The notes under the pieces: model-generated | What the model was told of the DNA's origin: nothing | What the model saw: only the letters and a program-made list of their open reading frames with translations | The model's database searches: none | Position numbers and translations under genes: made by a program | DNA from: Ziziphus jujuba | Lineage: Eukaryota; Streptophyta; Magnoliopsida; Rosales; Rhamnaceae | DNA: 64,000 nucleotides | Direction: 5' to 3' | Assembly (NCBI RefSeq): GCF_031755915.1 | Contig: NC_083384.1 | Location: forward strand, 25,375,001-25,439,000 | Shown here: positions 1 to 10,979 of the stretch, piece after piece | How positions within the stretch are numbered: the first letter of the stretch is position 1 | Layout of the letters: every line of letters begins with the position of its first letter

Positions 1-15
1 CTTGCCCAAGTAAAC

Positions 16-3000
16 TGTAACATCCCGTCTTAAAAATGCTTGAAATTTTGAAACTTTGATCAAGTATGACTAGTTGGACCTTTTATGCTCAAATTTGACT
101 TTTTATATCATCAATGTTTCAGTTTGACTAGTATATCGCTGTGTAGAGCATGTCAATATGAGTTAATAGACTAGCAGTATGCTAAATTTCACGTTGTGGT
201 TGAAATGTTACGGTTTTGAGGATTTTTAGATGTAAGTATTATATTAGTATCTAAATTAGTCCTAGATTTTTATCTGTTAGTAACCCAGAATCCTATATAT
301 ACATGGGGAATTGTGCTCTCATTTAAACAATTGCAAAAATTCTAGTCCCTGAAATCCTTACAAACTTGTGTGACCCGCAGATCGATCCGTGACCCATTTC
401 CTTCACAAACTAGGTCATCACCGATTGACCTCCTACTGACTACCTAACTGCCACAAACACCTGGCCATTGGCAAGTCCACCTCCAGGTGATTAAGGTGGC
501 AATTTTTCTAGCCAAATCATCAGCCGATGTGCTGGGATTGACCATTTGAAGCCAATGGCGACTGTTTGTCATTTTCCATGGATTGACCATTTTTTGACTA
601 TTTTATTTTGACCCATAGCCCTCAGTACCATTTTTTTTCTTTCTTTTTTTTACCCTTTGAGCTTGAATTTAGTCTTTGTTTGTTAAAATTCTTCATGATT
701 TGAGGGATCTATCAATATTAAGTTTGATCGAGTTTTCGGAGAGTTTTTCTGCCACTAGCAACACTTTTGGAGCAAGGTGAGCACACCACCATGTTTTTCA
801 TCTCTTGGGATTTCCATCAATATCAAATTCATAAATTTTGGATATTGTTTGATAAATTTTTTGATTTAGATTAATTAGTTAAATACTGGATAAAATTGGA
901 CTACATAAGGATAAAAAATGGTCAAATTGGATAAAATTAAAGTTGGATTAGTGTAAATAGATATTAATAGGATCCATTGGTAGGTTTAATTTCATAAAAT
1001 TGGGCTTCAAGTGAAAATTTTCAATTTTAGATACTGAATTCTAAGGGTTCACAGAATAAATGGACCATTTGGTGTTCAATTTATGTAATTTTAGGGTTGT
1101 ATAAATTATTTTAATATAGTTAATATGTACCAATGTTTTTAGTTTAGTTTTTAGAGTCTGAAGAATATTTTATTATATTATAGACTCTCGTATTGCACCT
1201 GGAGGCGACCTTATAGAGTAGCAGAGTGAGCATCGGCAGTATTTATGAGTGATTATATATTTAAATAGTTTTGGGCATGCTAATACAATATGTATGGTTT
1301 GGATATTATATATATATATATGTGGTTTGATTTAAATGTTTATTTTATACATATATGAATATTGGTTTTCATATATATATATATATATATTTATCATTTC
1401 ATATGAACTTCAATAGGATTTTAAATGATTTTAAATTCTAACGAGTTTATCATGAACTTGTGAATATTGGGATTAAAATGTTATGATAATTAAATTGACA
1501 TTTTAGTTCTTTTTAAAATAGTTGATTTTGAGAAAGCGAATTGGAAATTATATATATTTTTAAGCATGTATAAGTGTTTTGTATATTTCACTGTGGTATT
1601 TATGTTTTGACATAAAACGATGATTTAAAAATTTAAAAATATTTAAATAAATGGTTGGACTTGAATATTAAAGTATGTTTTGTAGTACAATATTGTTTGG
1701 AAAAGTATGATCTGACAACGATTATTTTATGGATATTATATTGTTATTTTTAATTAGTGTACTATATAATATCAATGTTTCTAATCAGTTTTATATTATA
1801 GTGTGTAGGTTTGTCATGAAGCTTGTAGTGCAGGATAGATGGGACGATCAGATGAGATCCAATGTAGATCCAACTTTCTATTCACTTGTCGGATTAAGGG
1901 ACATGAGGTGGGTTTATCCTATAAGTTCATTATCATTATTGCCATGATATTTTTCGTACACTAAGGATCGTAAGATGAGTTTATCCTATAGGTTTATTAT
2001 TGTCAGACACCTTTCGTATACTAAGGGCCATGAAGTGAGTTCACCCTACAGGTTCATTATTGCTACAATATGTTTCGTCTACTAAAGATCGTGAGGTAGG
2101 TTCATCCCATAGGTTTGTATTGCTGTGATGCCTTTAGAACTCTAAAGGTTATGAGGTGGATTCATTCCACAAGGTCCTTTTCTTTTACTGTGTGATGGTA
2201 TTCCAGAATGCCATGCATCATTTGGTAGTGTTAGATAAATTATAATTCTACATTGTTTATGTTTCTAAATACATTGTTGATTTATGATATTTATGATTTT
2301 ACTGCCCTTTCATAATTATTTTGTGAAATTATATTTATATTATTTTATATTTGATATTTATATAGATATATCGTATAATACATTATTTATGTTTATGAGT
2401 ACATTGTTTGTTTTCTGATATTTATAATTTTATTGTACTTTCATAATTATTTTGTGGAATTATGTTTATATTATTTTATACTCAACATTTATATTATGAT
2501 TGATCCAGTTTATGATACTTTTAATGGGCCTTAATTTGTACTATTTAAGCATCGATTTTATAATATTAACTTGGGATACAAGTTTGGTTTTTATAAAAAG
2601 ATTTTTAAATAGGGAACCTTTCAAAAAGTGGAACGAAAGGTTTTGAGAGAAAGATTTATATAAATTAAATATTATTTTTCTATTGTACCATGCTACTCAT
2701 CAAATATCTTTATGTCACGTTTTATTTGTTTTTAAATTCATTTTCTTAGGTTTAGGCAGTTAGCGGACAATTTAACTTGTGCACCACTTATTATTTCTTG
2801 TTCTCCATAGTGGCAGCAGTATTTATCTTTTTCTGTTTATCTTTAATTTCTTACTCTTATTTGCACCTGTTGTATTACATAATTTTACATATACTCTTAG
2901 AATGGTTTAACCTAAATTATGGACATGGTAGTGATCCCTATTATGTATGTGTAATAATGGCATATAGTATGTGAACAGTGGATGTTGACTAAAGTTGTGG

Positions 3001-3180
3001 ACTTGAATGCTATTGTCTCTCTATCTTTATATGTAAAGGTAATATTGGATATTTGCATGTGTTTGATGTCAACGATTTAAGTGAAGTTCCATTGAGTATT
3101 ATCTAAGGATTGCTTAATAGGACTTCACTAGGCTGGATCACTTGGGAGATCTTAAGAGGGTCTTCAGGGTGGTCCTGTCA
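16..3180 (+). mobile_element. Solo LTR, copy A of a ~3.2-kb LTR family
   Basis: The segment opens with TGTAACATCCCG and closes with GGTCCTGTCA, which are TG...CA termini. The five bases before it (TAAAC, 11-15) recur immediately after it (3181-3185), a perfect 5-bp target-site duplication. There is no primer site, gag or pol inside, so this is a lone LTR left by LTR-LTR recombination. Three more copies are recognisable in this window (22.7, 43.8 and 47.6 kb). They share the 5' block containing 'agtttgact', the 'gttcgtaa..cagcagcatgc'-like block near base 200, and the 3' block ending 'gtcct(g/a)tca'. Such large LTRs are known in plant Ty3/gypsy lineages, but the lineage is not shown by the sequence. 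The small ORFs inside are not genes. Confidence 0.8.
1895..2175 (+). repeat. Tandem ~60-bp repeat inside LTR copy A
   Basis: Five degenerate head-to-tail units start at about 1895, 1962, 2022, 2083 and 2143, giving periods of 67, 60, 61 and 60. Each begins 'taa(g/a)g', continues with a 'g(a/t)gag(g/t)tgggtt(t/c)atcc' block and ends with 'ttcg(t)..tac'. The array sits in the 3' half of the LTR. The inverted copy at 46.5-47.0 kb carries a different, roughly 290-bp tandem duplication in a comparable part of the LTR, so this zone seems prone to expansion. Confidence 0.7.
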
Positions 3181-3185
3181 TAAAC

Positions 3186-3464
3186 AATATTAGATGCTGA
3201 CATTTTGGAACCATGATTGGAGGTTCATAGTATAACTACTTGTATGAACTGATTAATGTGGTAATGATGTATGCCACCATGTATACTATATATGCAACTG
3301 TTAATTATTAACTTTCATCAAGCTTATGATTATGAGCTAATTATGAATGGATATATCAGACGTAGTTCAATTTCTAGAGAACTAAGTATTTTCTTATGCT
3401 AACCTGTCGTTTTTATACTCTGTTATTGTCAATGTATATTGCTTTTCCAATACACTCTAGACCC
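3186..3464. other. Spacer between solo LTR and Cassandra; nothing recognised
   Basis: AT-rich sequence with no ORF of note, no terminal repeats and no RNA-like motif that I could see. Confidence 0.6.
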
Positions 3465-3620
3465 ATTTATGTGATGACCAGTGTGGGTGGGTGCAATAGG
3501 CACTAGCATGCTACGTGGTGTCCAATTCCACATCGCCTAGGTGTGGAACAGAGGATGGTTCAAATGTAGTGATAGTCACTCTCAGAATGCCGAAGTCTTT
3601 TCCAAGTGTTTGACTTTTGG

Positions 3621-3694
3621 GTTAAAAAGAACTCCAAAATTTAAGCATGCTCAGGCGAGAGTAATCGTAGGGTAAGTGACCTTTCAGGAAACTT
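3621..3694 (+). other. 5S rRNA-derived segment in Cassandra LTR 1
   Basis: The run 'agaactcc.aa.ttaagc.tgctc.ggcgagagtaat' followed by 'ggtaagtgacct' closely follows the plant 5S rRNA 3' half, which contains the internal Pol III promoter (A box, intermediate element and C box). The canonical 'gatgggtgacc' is changed here to 'ggtaagtgacc'. This is a promoter relic in a retrotransposon LTR and not a functional 5S gene, because the rest of the 120-nt molecule is not present. Confidence 0.75.
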
Positions 3695-3989
3695 TGGACA
3701 AAAAACTACATATCGAGTGCCGTGACTAAATTGGGACAATATCGGCAGAGAGTGATAGGTCTGCCAGTGGAGACAGGGTATTACAAATGATATCAGAGCG
3801 TGTACCTAATTGAAAATGTGCCAGTGAGAAGGGGTAGATTGTGATGACCAATGTGGATGGGCGCAAAAGGCATTAGCAGACTACCTATTATCTAATCCTA
3901 CATCTCCCTAGTATGGAAGACGGGATGATTCAAATGTAATGATAGTTACTCTTATAATGCTGAGCCCTTTTTAGAATGTTTAGCTTCAG

Positions 3990-4064
3990 GGTTTGAAAGA
4001 ACTTTGAAGTTAACCATGCTCAAGCGAGAGCAATTCTAGAATGAGTGACTTTCTGGGAAGATCT
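3990..4064 (+). other. 5S rRNA-derived segment in Cassandra LTR 2
   Basis: This is a second copy of the 5S-like block: 'agaactttgaagttaa' then 'catgctcaagcgagagcaat' then 'tgggaag'. Its substitutions differ from those of the copy at 3621. The third LTR (4225-4451) has lost this block altogether, so only two of the three LTRs keep the Pol III-like region. Confidence 0.7.
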
Positions 4065-4398
4065 GAACAAAAAATCTCATACTGAGTGTGGTAGCTAAAT
4101 TGGGGACAATATTAGCAAAGAGTGACAGGTCCACCAGTGAAGACGAGATGTTACAAATGGTATCAGAACCTATACCTAACTGGAAACGTACTAGTGAGGA
4201 TATTGGACCCCAAAGGGGGTGGATTATGATGATCAATATAGGCAAGTACAAGAGACATTTGTAGGTTATCTAGGATCCATTTAGATGAGATGATTCAAAT
4301 GTAATGATAGTTACTCTTATAATGTCGAGCCCTTTTCAGAACGGTTGACTTTCGGGAACCTTTGAACAAAAAACCTTATACTGAGTGTGGTAGCTAAA

Positions 4399-4568
4399 TT
4401 GGAGACAATATCGGTAGAGTGATAGGTCGCTAATGGAGGCGGGGTGTTACAATTTATATGATGGATAAGATAAGTAGCAAATTGGAGATAATATCGGCAA
4501 AAAGTGATAGGTTTGCCAATGGAGATGGGGTGTTACAATTTATTTGATGGATATGGTAAGTGACAAAT
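4399..4568 (+). repeat. 87-bp tandem duplication across Cassandra end and flank
   Basis: Two direct units, about 4399-4481 and 4482-4568, each run from 'tggaga(c/t)aatatcgg' through the LTR terminus 'ggggtgttaca' and the target duplication ATTTA to 'tgatggata.g.taagt..caaat'. Flank and element are copied together, so this duplication happened after the Cassandra insertion. Confidence 0.75.
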
Positions 4569-5189
4569 CAAAGTAATATGATTTTAGCATGTAGCTTTAT
4601 AAGTTGTCACTTGCAAGGAATTCATTGATTGGAAAAAATGGTATCTAATAGATGTTTAGTTATAACTTAGTTTAAAATTTACTCATTTGGGGTATGTTCG
4701 TGATATCTTTTTGACTATGATGTATTTTTAACTACATGAAGGCTAGTTTTATTCTTTGACTAAATGTTCTATTTAAATAATTACTTTCACGCAACAAGTC
4801 AAAAGTTATGTATTAGTGAGGATGCACGTGTTTCTATCTTACCTTTTTATTGTTGAGTGAGCCACATACATTTTTTCATCCCGTGAATTTAATAATATGT
4901 TTTATTAATTCTCTTTTTTGATAAAGATTCACTACAATGTTAGTAACTTAGTAATAATTTGTTTGTCGTAAAAATTTGATAAATTTTTGTTATCAGGAAT
5001 TAGTTTTGTTCTCTAAAGAATTTGTTTTAGAAAGTAGGGGAGATGTAAAAAAAAAGTGCAATTTGTGAGTGTTCAAAGAAGAACATTTGCTATTAAGGAT
5101 GTCTAAAGTTGGTGAAAATACGATGTTTATTACTTGATTTGGTGTTACATCAAATGTTGCATTATAACAAAATATGTGTTAAGAGCATC
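4569..5189. other. Spacer before CACTA element; nothing recognised
   Basis: AT-rich sequence without supportable coding potential or repeats. Confidence 0.6.
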
Positions 5190-5619
5190 CACTATGTGAA
5201 AATTGATATCTAGCGATACTCATTTAACGACGCTACGAAACAAACGTGTCTGAAAAAAAAAAAATCGCGACTCTTAGGCTAACATGTCAGTAAAAATTCA
5301 ATAAATATATGACACATCCAAAAACTATCGACTTCAAAAGGTCGCTAAAAACAAAAACATGTGACACATCCGTTAAGGGTCGCTGAATATGGGCTGACCA
5401 GAGTTGCCATTAATACGACATGTATATTTTATCTGAATTGTATTGTACGTTTAAATGCTACTCATGAAAAATGAATACCAACCACAAATATATATTTACA
5501 TAATAATAAAATTTAATTATACGAGGTTGTTGTTCAATTATATAACTTTTCTTATACAGTTTATTCTTACAAATTTTTAAATAGTATTCTTTTATTTCAA
5601 CTACAAATAACTAGTAAAA

Positions 5620-6905
5620 ATATTAGAGCAACATAACTGAGCTGGTTTTTTTGGTTTTTTTTTTTTTTTTTTTAATAGAGGTAACAGGCGATGCACTATT
5701 TAAATTGTGCGTCGTCTGTTGTCTTCCCTTTCCTTTTTAATTTTTTTATTTTTTTAAATAATCTAATTTTATTTTAACAACAAATAACCAGTAAAAATAT
5801 TAGAGTGACAAAATTGAGCTTTTTTTATATAGTTAACAGGCGATGCACTATATAGATTGTGCGTCGCCTACTCTCTCCTCCTTTTTTTTTTAAAGTTATT
5901 TTAATTAATCTAATTTTAATTCAACAACAAATAACCCGTAAAAATATTAGAACAACATAACTGAGCTTTTTTGTTTTTTTTTTGGTTATATATGTAACAG
6001 GCGATGCACCAATAAGATTGTGCATGGCCTATTGTCTCTTCACTTTCTTTTATTTTTTAGTTCTTTTAATCAATATAATTTTATTTCAACAACAAAAAAC
6101 TAGTAAAAATATTAGAGCGCCAAAACTAAGCTTTTTTATTTTTTTATTTTTATTTTATTTATTTATATATATATATATATAGTTAACCGGCGATGCACTA
6201 TTTATATTGTCCATCGCCTATTCTCTCCTCACCTTTTTTTTTTTTTTAGATCTTTTAATCAATATAATTTTATTTCAACAATAAATAATCAGTAAAAATA
6301 TTAGAGCGCCAAAATTGAGTTGATTTTTTTTTTTTTTATATATAGTTAACAGGTGACGTAGTATTTAGATTGTACGTCATCTATTCTCTCCTCACCTTTT
6401 TTTTTTTTAATTTTTTTAATCAATCTAATTTTATTTCAACAACAAATAAGCAGTAAAAATATTAGAGCGCCAAAACTGAGTTGAATTTTTTTTTTTAATA
6501 TATAGTTAACAAGTGACGTAGTATTTAGATTGTGTGTCGCCTATTCTCTCCTCACCTTTTTTTTTTTTTTAGTTTTTTTAATCAATCTAATTTTATTTCA
6601 ACAACAAATAAGCAGTAAAAATATTATAGTACCAAAACTGAGTGGAATTTTTTTTTTAATATATAGTTAACAAGCGATGCACTATTTAGATTGCGAGTCG
6701 TCTGTTCTCTCCTTACCTTTTTTTTTTAGTTTTTTAATCAATCTAATTTTATTTCAACACTAAATAACCAGTACAAATATTAGAGCACCAAAACTGAGCT
6801 GGTTTTTTTTATTTTTATTTTTTATTTTTTTTATATATAGTTAACAAGTGACGCACTAAATAGTGCGTCGCTTGTTCTCTCCTCAACTTTTTTTTTTAGT
6901 TCTTT
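5620..6905 (+). repeat. CACTA array 1: ~8 units of ~160 bp with hairpins
   Basis: Units are spaced 150-190 bp apart, with core positions near 5686, 5837, 5999, 6189, 6351, 6511, 6670 and 6846. Each contains 'aa..agtaaaaatattagag' then a T-rich stretch, 'tatatagttaacaggcgatgcac', a short spacer, and 'gtgcgtcgcctattctctcc'. The two GC-rich blocks are inverted complements (GGCGATGCAC/GTGCGTCGCC), so every unit can form a 10-bp stem with a 10-nt loop. Compensating and non-compensating changes both occur among units. The last unit has almost no loop. Confidence 0.8.
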
Positions 6906-6954
6906 TAAACAAGTACAAAACCATAACCATAAAAAAAAAAAAAATCAAATAGGG

Positions 6955-9075
6955 CCATGTTAAGAATTGAACCCAAGACCCTCTACACTCTCAAAAAATC
7001 ACCACACCACCAGAACAAATGACTTGGATGTAATAACACAATAAAAACTACCTAATATAGTTTTAGGCGACGCATTATTTTAAGACAGAGTTATCAAATA
7101 GATGAAAAGGCGACGCATTATTCAACAAATGCGTCACCATTTTTTTTTTCAATTTTTTTATTTAAACATTTAGAAACCCATTAAAAAAATAAAATCAAAT
7201 AGGCCCATGCCAAGAATTGAACCTAAGACGCACCACCAGGATAAATGACTTGGATGTAATAACACAATAAAAACTAACTAATATAGTTTTAGGCGACGCA
7301 TTATTTTAAGACAGAGTTACCAAATAGATGAAAAGGCGACGCATTATTCAACAAATGCGTCACCATTTTTTTTTTCAATTTTTTTATTTAAACATTTAGA
7401 AACCCATTAAAAAAATAAAATCAAATAGAGCCATGCCAAGAATTGAACCCAGGACCTCCTACACTCTCAAAGAAACCACCATACCACCAAGCCAAATAAC
7501 TTGGATGTAATAATACAATAAGAACTAGCTAATATAGTTTTAGGCGAAGCATTATTTTAAGAAAGAGTCGCCAAATAGATGAAAAGGTGACCCATTCTTC
7601 AACAAATGCATTGCCATTTCTTTTTTTTTTTTTCAATTTTTTTATTTAAACATTTAGAAACCCATTAAAAAATATTAAATCAAATAAGGCCATACCAAGA
7701 ATTGAACCCAGGACCTCCTACACTCTCAAGGAATCACCACACCATTAGGCCAAACGATTTGGGTGTAATAATTCAACAAGAACTAGCTAATATAGTTTTA
7801 GGCGATGCATTATTTAAGAAAGAGTCGCCAAATAGACGAAAAAGCGACACATTCTTCAACAAATGCGTCGCCATTTCTTTTTTTTTTTTTTCAATTTTTT
7901 TATCTAAACATTTAGAAACCCATTAAAAAAAATAAAATCAAATAGGGTCACACCAAAAATTGAACCCAAAACCTCCTGCACTCTCAAGGAATTACCACAC
8001 CACCAAGCCAAATGACTTGGATGTAATAATACAATAAGAACTAGCTAATATAATTTTAGGCGACACATTCTTTTAACGAAAAGTTGCCAAATAGATGACA
8101 AGGCGATGCATTTTTCAACAACTGCATTGCCTTTTCTTTTTAAATTTTTTTAAACCATTAAAAAAAATAAAATCAAATAGGGTCACACCAAAAATTGAAC
8201 CCAAAACCTCCTGCACTCTCAAGGAATTACCACACCACCAGGCCAAATGACTTGGATGTAATAATACAATAAGAACTAGCTAATATAATTTTAGGCGACA
8301 CATTCTTTTAACGAAAAGTTGCCAAATAGATGACAAGGCGATGCATTTTTCAACAACTGCATTGCCTTTTCTTTTTAAATTTTTTTAAACCATTAAAAAA
8401 AATAAAATCAAATAGGGTCACACCAAAAATTGAACCCAAAACCTCCTGCACTCTCAAGGAATTACCACACCACCAGGCCAAATGACTTGGATGTAATAAT
8501 ACAATAAGAACTAGCTAATATAATTTTAGGCGACACATTCTTTTAACGAAAAGTCACCAAATAGATGACAAGGCGATGCATTTTTCAACAACTGCATTGC
8601 CTTTTCTTTTAAATTTTTTTTTTTTAAAATAAAATCAGATAGGGGCATGCCAAGATTTGAACCCAGACCCTCCTACACTCTTAAGGAATCACCACAACAC
8701 CAAATCAAATGACTTAGATGTAACAATACAATAAGAACTAGCTAATATAGTTTTAGGTGACGCATTCTTTTAAAGAAGAATCGCCAAATAGATGAAAAGG
8801 CGACATATTTTTCAACAACTCCTTCGTCTTTTCTTTTTTTTAAAATTTTTTTATTTAAAAATAAAATCAGATAGAGCCATGCCAAGATTTGAACCCAGGC
8901 CCTCTTACATCCCAAGAAATCACCATACTACTAGGCCAAATGACTTGGATGTAATAATACAACAAGAACTAGCTAATATAGTTTTAGTATTAGGCGACAC
9001 ATTCTTTTAACAAAGAGTCACCAAATATACGAAAAGGCGACGCATTTGTGATCAACAACTGCGTCGCCATTACAC
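6955..9075 (-). repeat. CACTA array 2: ~9 units of ~225-260 bp with tRNA-like boxes
   Basis: Repeat boundaries ('tagttttaggcga' or a close variant) fall near 7066, 7292, 7542, 7800, 8059, 8294, 8529, 8756 and 8993. The units at about 8059-8293 and 8294-8528 are nearly identical 235-mers, indicating recent duplication. Each unit carries the inverted pair 'ggcgacgcatt...aatgcgtcgcc'. On the minus strand each also has a tRNA-like segment: 'TGGCCTGGTGGT' resembles a Pol III A box, and about 35 nt later 'GGTTCAATTCT' matches the B-box consensus. Short ORFs crossing the array (for example 7702-7926 and 8792-9010) are not genes. Confidence 0.8.
6961..7022 (-). other. tRNA-derived (Pol III-like) segment, first of the series
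   Basis: Read on the minus strand, an A-box-like stretch lies near 7007-7020 and a B-box match, GGTTCAATTCT, lies at about 6963-6973. The spacing is right for a tRNA or tRNA-derived SINE head. There is no acceptor-stem pairing or CCA end that would make a real tRNA gene. Similar segments recur in the following units, for example around 7205, 7440, 7695, 7955, 8190, 8425, 8650 and 8885. This is a tRNA-related module amplified inside the CACTA element. Confidence 0.5.
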
Positions 9076-9149
9076 CCAACCAATTTTTAACTTTTTTTGA
9101 ATTTGAAAGTTGGTTTTAGTAATTTTTTTAATTTTGCAAAATGCTTTTT

Positions 9150-10080
9150 TTTTTTTTTTAATTTGTAGATGAGAAATCAACAAAACTAATTAAAGATTAA
9201 AAAAAAAAACATGGAATAGGCGACGCGTTGTAATGGAATTGCATCGCCTGTTCCTTCAATTTTTTTTTTAAGAAAAAAAAATTTAAAATACTTTCTATTT
9301 TTGAAAACAAGTAAGCTATCATTGGCTACAAACACATTAAAGTTAAGCTCATTTAACATCCTTATGTAGATAAATTGGTCAATAAATGTTTGTTGAATTA
9401 GAATTCTATATTCGATACCCTATCTCAAATTAGGTCTTAAGATATTTTGTGTCTCGTCTATACACATATATGTGAATAATTGAAAAGAGCATTGACAAAA
9501 CTATTTTCTGTTTTTAGATCAATGGAATTTATGTTCATTGGATTGCTGCATGAATATATTTGTAGATGAACAATTAAAAAATTATTTAAATATTATAAAG
9601 AAAATATAAAAAATGAAACAGGCGATGTTTTTCGACCATAATGCGTCACTTGATCCCACAATTCAAGAACAAGTGACCTTTATTGAAGAGAATGCGTCAC
9701 CTATTCTCTCAATTAAAAAAAACAAAAATTTTAAAAGATATGCAAATTTTATAAAGAATAAAGGTGTACTTGAAAAATAGAAAAATAAACAGCAATTTTT
9801 GATATTTTGCTTTGCATTTTTAAGAAATATTTTCAGTTTTTATTTGTAGATGAAAAATAAAAAATTAATCAAAGAAAAAAAAATAAAATTGAGAGAAAAG
9901 ACACATTTTTGCCATTTTTAAAAAATTTTTGGTGCGTTTTTAAATTTTACGTGCTCCTTTGAATCCCTTTTTTTTTTTTAAAAAAAAACTACATCAAGTA
10001 CATTACCTAATAGATATCAGATTTGAAAGCAATCTAAGAAAGACTTGAAGAGTGGGATATTTCGGATTTCATTTTTCATT
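9150..10080. other. CACTA interior: isolated GCGACGC hairpin motifs, no gene
   Basis: Scattered copies of the subterminal motif occur, such as 'aggcgacgcgttg...gcatcgcctgtt' at about 9217-9250 and a similar pair at 9620-9650 and 9690-9705. They are separated by poly-A and poly-T rich sequence. No coding region is recognisable. Confidence 0.6.
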
Positions 10081-10332
10081 TGCTTACGTTGTGTTGGTCG
10101 AGAAGCTGGATTTCTCTATGTCGCCCTCGTGATTTTCTTGGTTTCTTCTTTCTTTGTCTCCATCGTTTAGGTGATTTTCTTTTTTCTTTGTGTTGGCGGA
10201 GCGATGAGGTGGGTTGAGTTTTTTTTTTTTTTTTTTTTTTTCATTTTAACCGTAGGTTAAATTCATTGGATTTTATTAATCTTGCTTTTGTAGAAATTTT
10301 GTTTGTGATATTACTTGACATTATTTTGCTAA

Positions 10333-10574
10333 GTTGAAGAAGTCTTTTATGTTGAAGATCAACTTGATTCGAAATGGTCTGTTGTTTTAACTTCACCACA
10401 ACATCGTACTTTTGCTAAAGAAGATGTTCTTGGAGATACTATGATGGCTTACAATCCATTTGTCATATAGTTGCCAAGTATCGATGAAAATGATAATGAG
10501 GATGAATGTGAGAGTGGCTATGTTTGTAATGACTGTGAGAGGAGAAATGTGCCTTGCCAAATCTTAAGAACAAT
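10333..10574 (+). pseudogene. CACTA transposase C-terminal exon (DUF4216-type end), broken
   Basis: After a splice acceptor-like 'ttgctaag', one frame reads VEEVFYVEDQLDSKWSVVL and continues to '...AYNPFVI'. An in-frame TAG follows, then 'LPSIDENDNEDE...CNDCERRNVPCQ'. It ends at a donor-like G|GTAATA. The phrase 'FYV.D..D.KWSVVL' is typical of the DUF4216-containing C-terminal region of plant CACTA transposases, and the acidic tail also fits. It lies near the right terminus and reads toward it. No upstream transposase core is visible, so the element has lost most of its gene. The match is from family memory and was not aligned. Confidence 0.65.
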
Positions 10575-10979
10575 GGTAATATTCTTTAAATTTTCATTTA
10601 CTAAATTACAAATTTAATAATGATTAATATTTTATTTATTTTGCATAAGTATTAGTAACTTTTTTAATTTTTCCATATGCAGTATGAGGGTGTAATATCA
10701 TCAACAAAAGGATATCAACTTCCATCTCAATGAGTATGCATTCATGGAAGTTTAATTAATATTAAATTTGTTATGAAAAAATACAATAGTTTACAAATTA
10801 TGTAAAAATATGTCAATGAGATAATATTTAATTTATTTGATAATTAATTTGTTATGACAAAATATTTATTTGAAATTTTTGTATTCTAATTATTTTTAGA
10901 TGAAGCTAGTTTTAGTTTTTTTGTATTTTAATTATTTTTATATTTTTACTATTTAATCACTTTTCACAAAATTTTAAAA

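Larger units (their letters stand above)
3470..4451 (+). mobile_element. Cassandra-type TRIM, tandem LTR-int-LTR-int-LTR
   Basis: There are three direct LTR copies: 3470-3785 and 3840-4155 (both 316 bp, starting TGTGATGACC and ending TTACA), and 4225-4451 (227 bp, internally deleted). Two internal domains of only about 54 and 69 bp separate them. Each internal domain starts with a tRNA-Met-type primer site (TGATATCAGAGC at 3787, TGGTATCAGAAC at about 4158), and the second ends in a purine tract (aaagggggtgg, 4213-4222). The whole array is flanked by a perfect 5-bp duplication, ATTTA at 3465-3469 and 4452-4456. Tiny non-coding internals plus 5S-derived sequence in the LTR identify the Cassandra family of terminal-repeat retrotransposons in miniature. 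It encodes nothing and would depend on other elements' proteins. The three-LTR form implies unequal LTR recombination. Confidence 0.9.

Noticed and set aside
3621..4064. Genuine 5S rRNA genes
   Set aside because: Only the 3' half is present, with changes in control boxes, and each copy is within a TRIM LTR.
6961..8960. Functional tRNA genes
   Set aside because: Only A/B-box-like sequences are present; no foldable acceptor and anticodon arms or consistent anticodon could be made out.
5620..9075. CRISPR-like array of regular repeats
   Set aside because: Units are 150-260 bp with conserved whole sequence, no short repeat/unique spacer pattern and no cas genes, and they lie inside a CACTA element of a plant genome.
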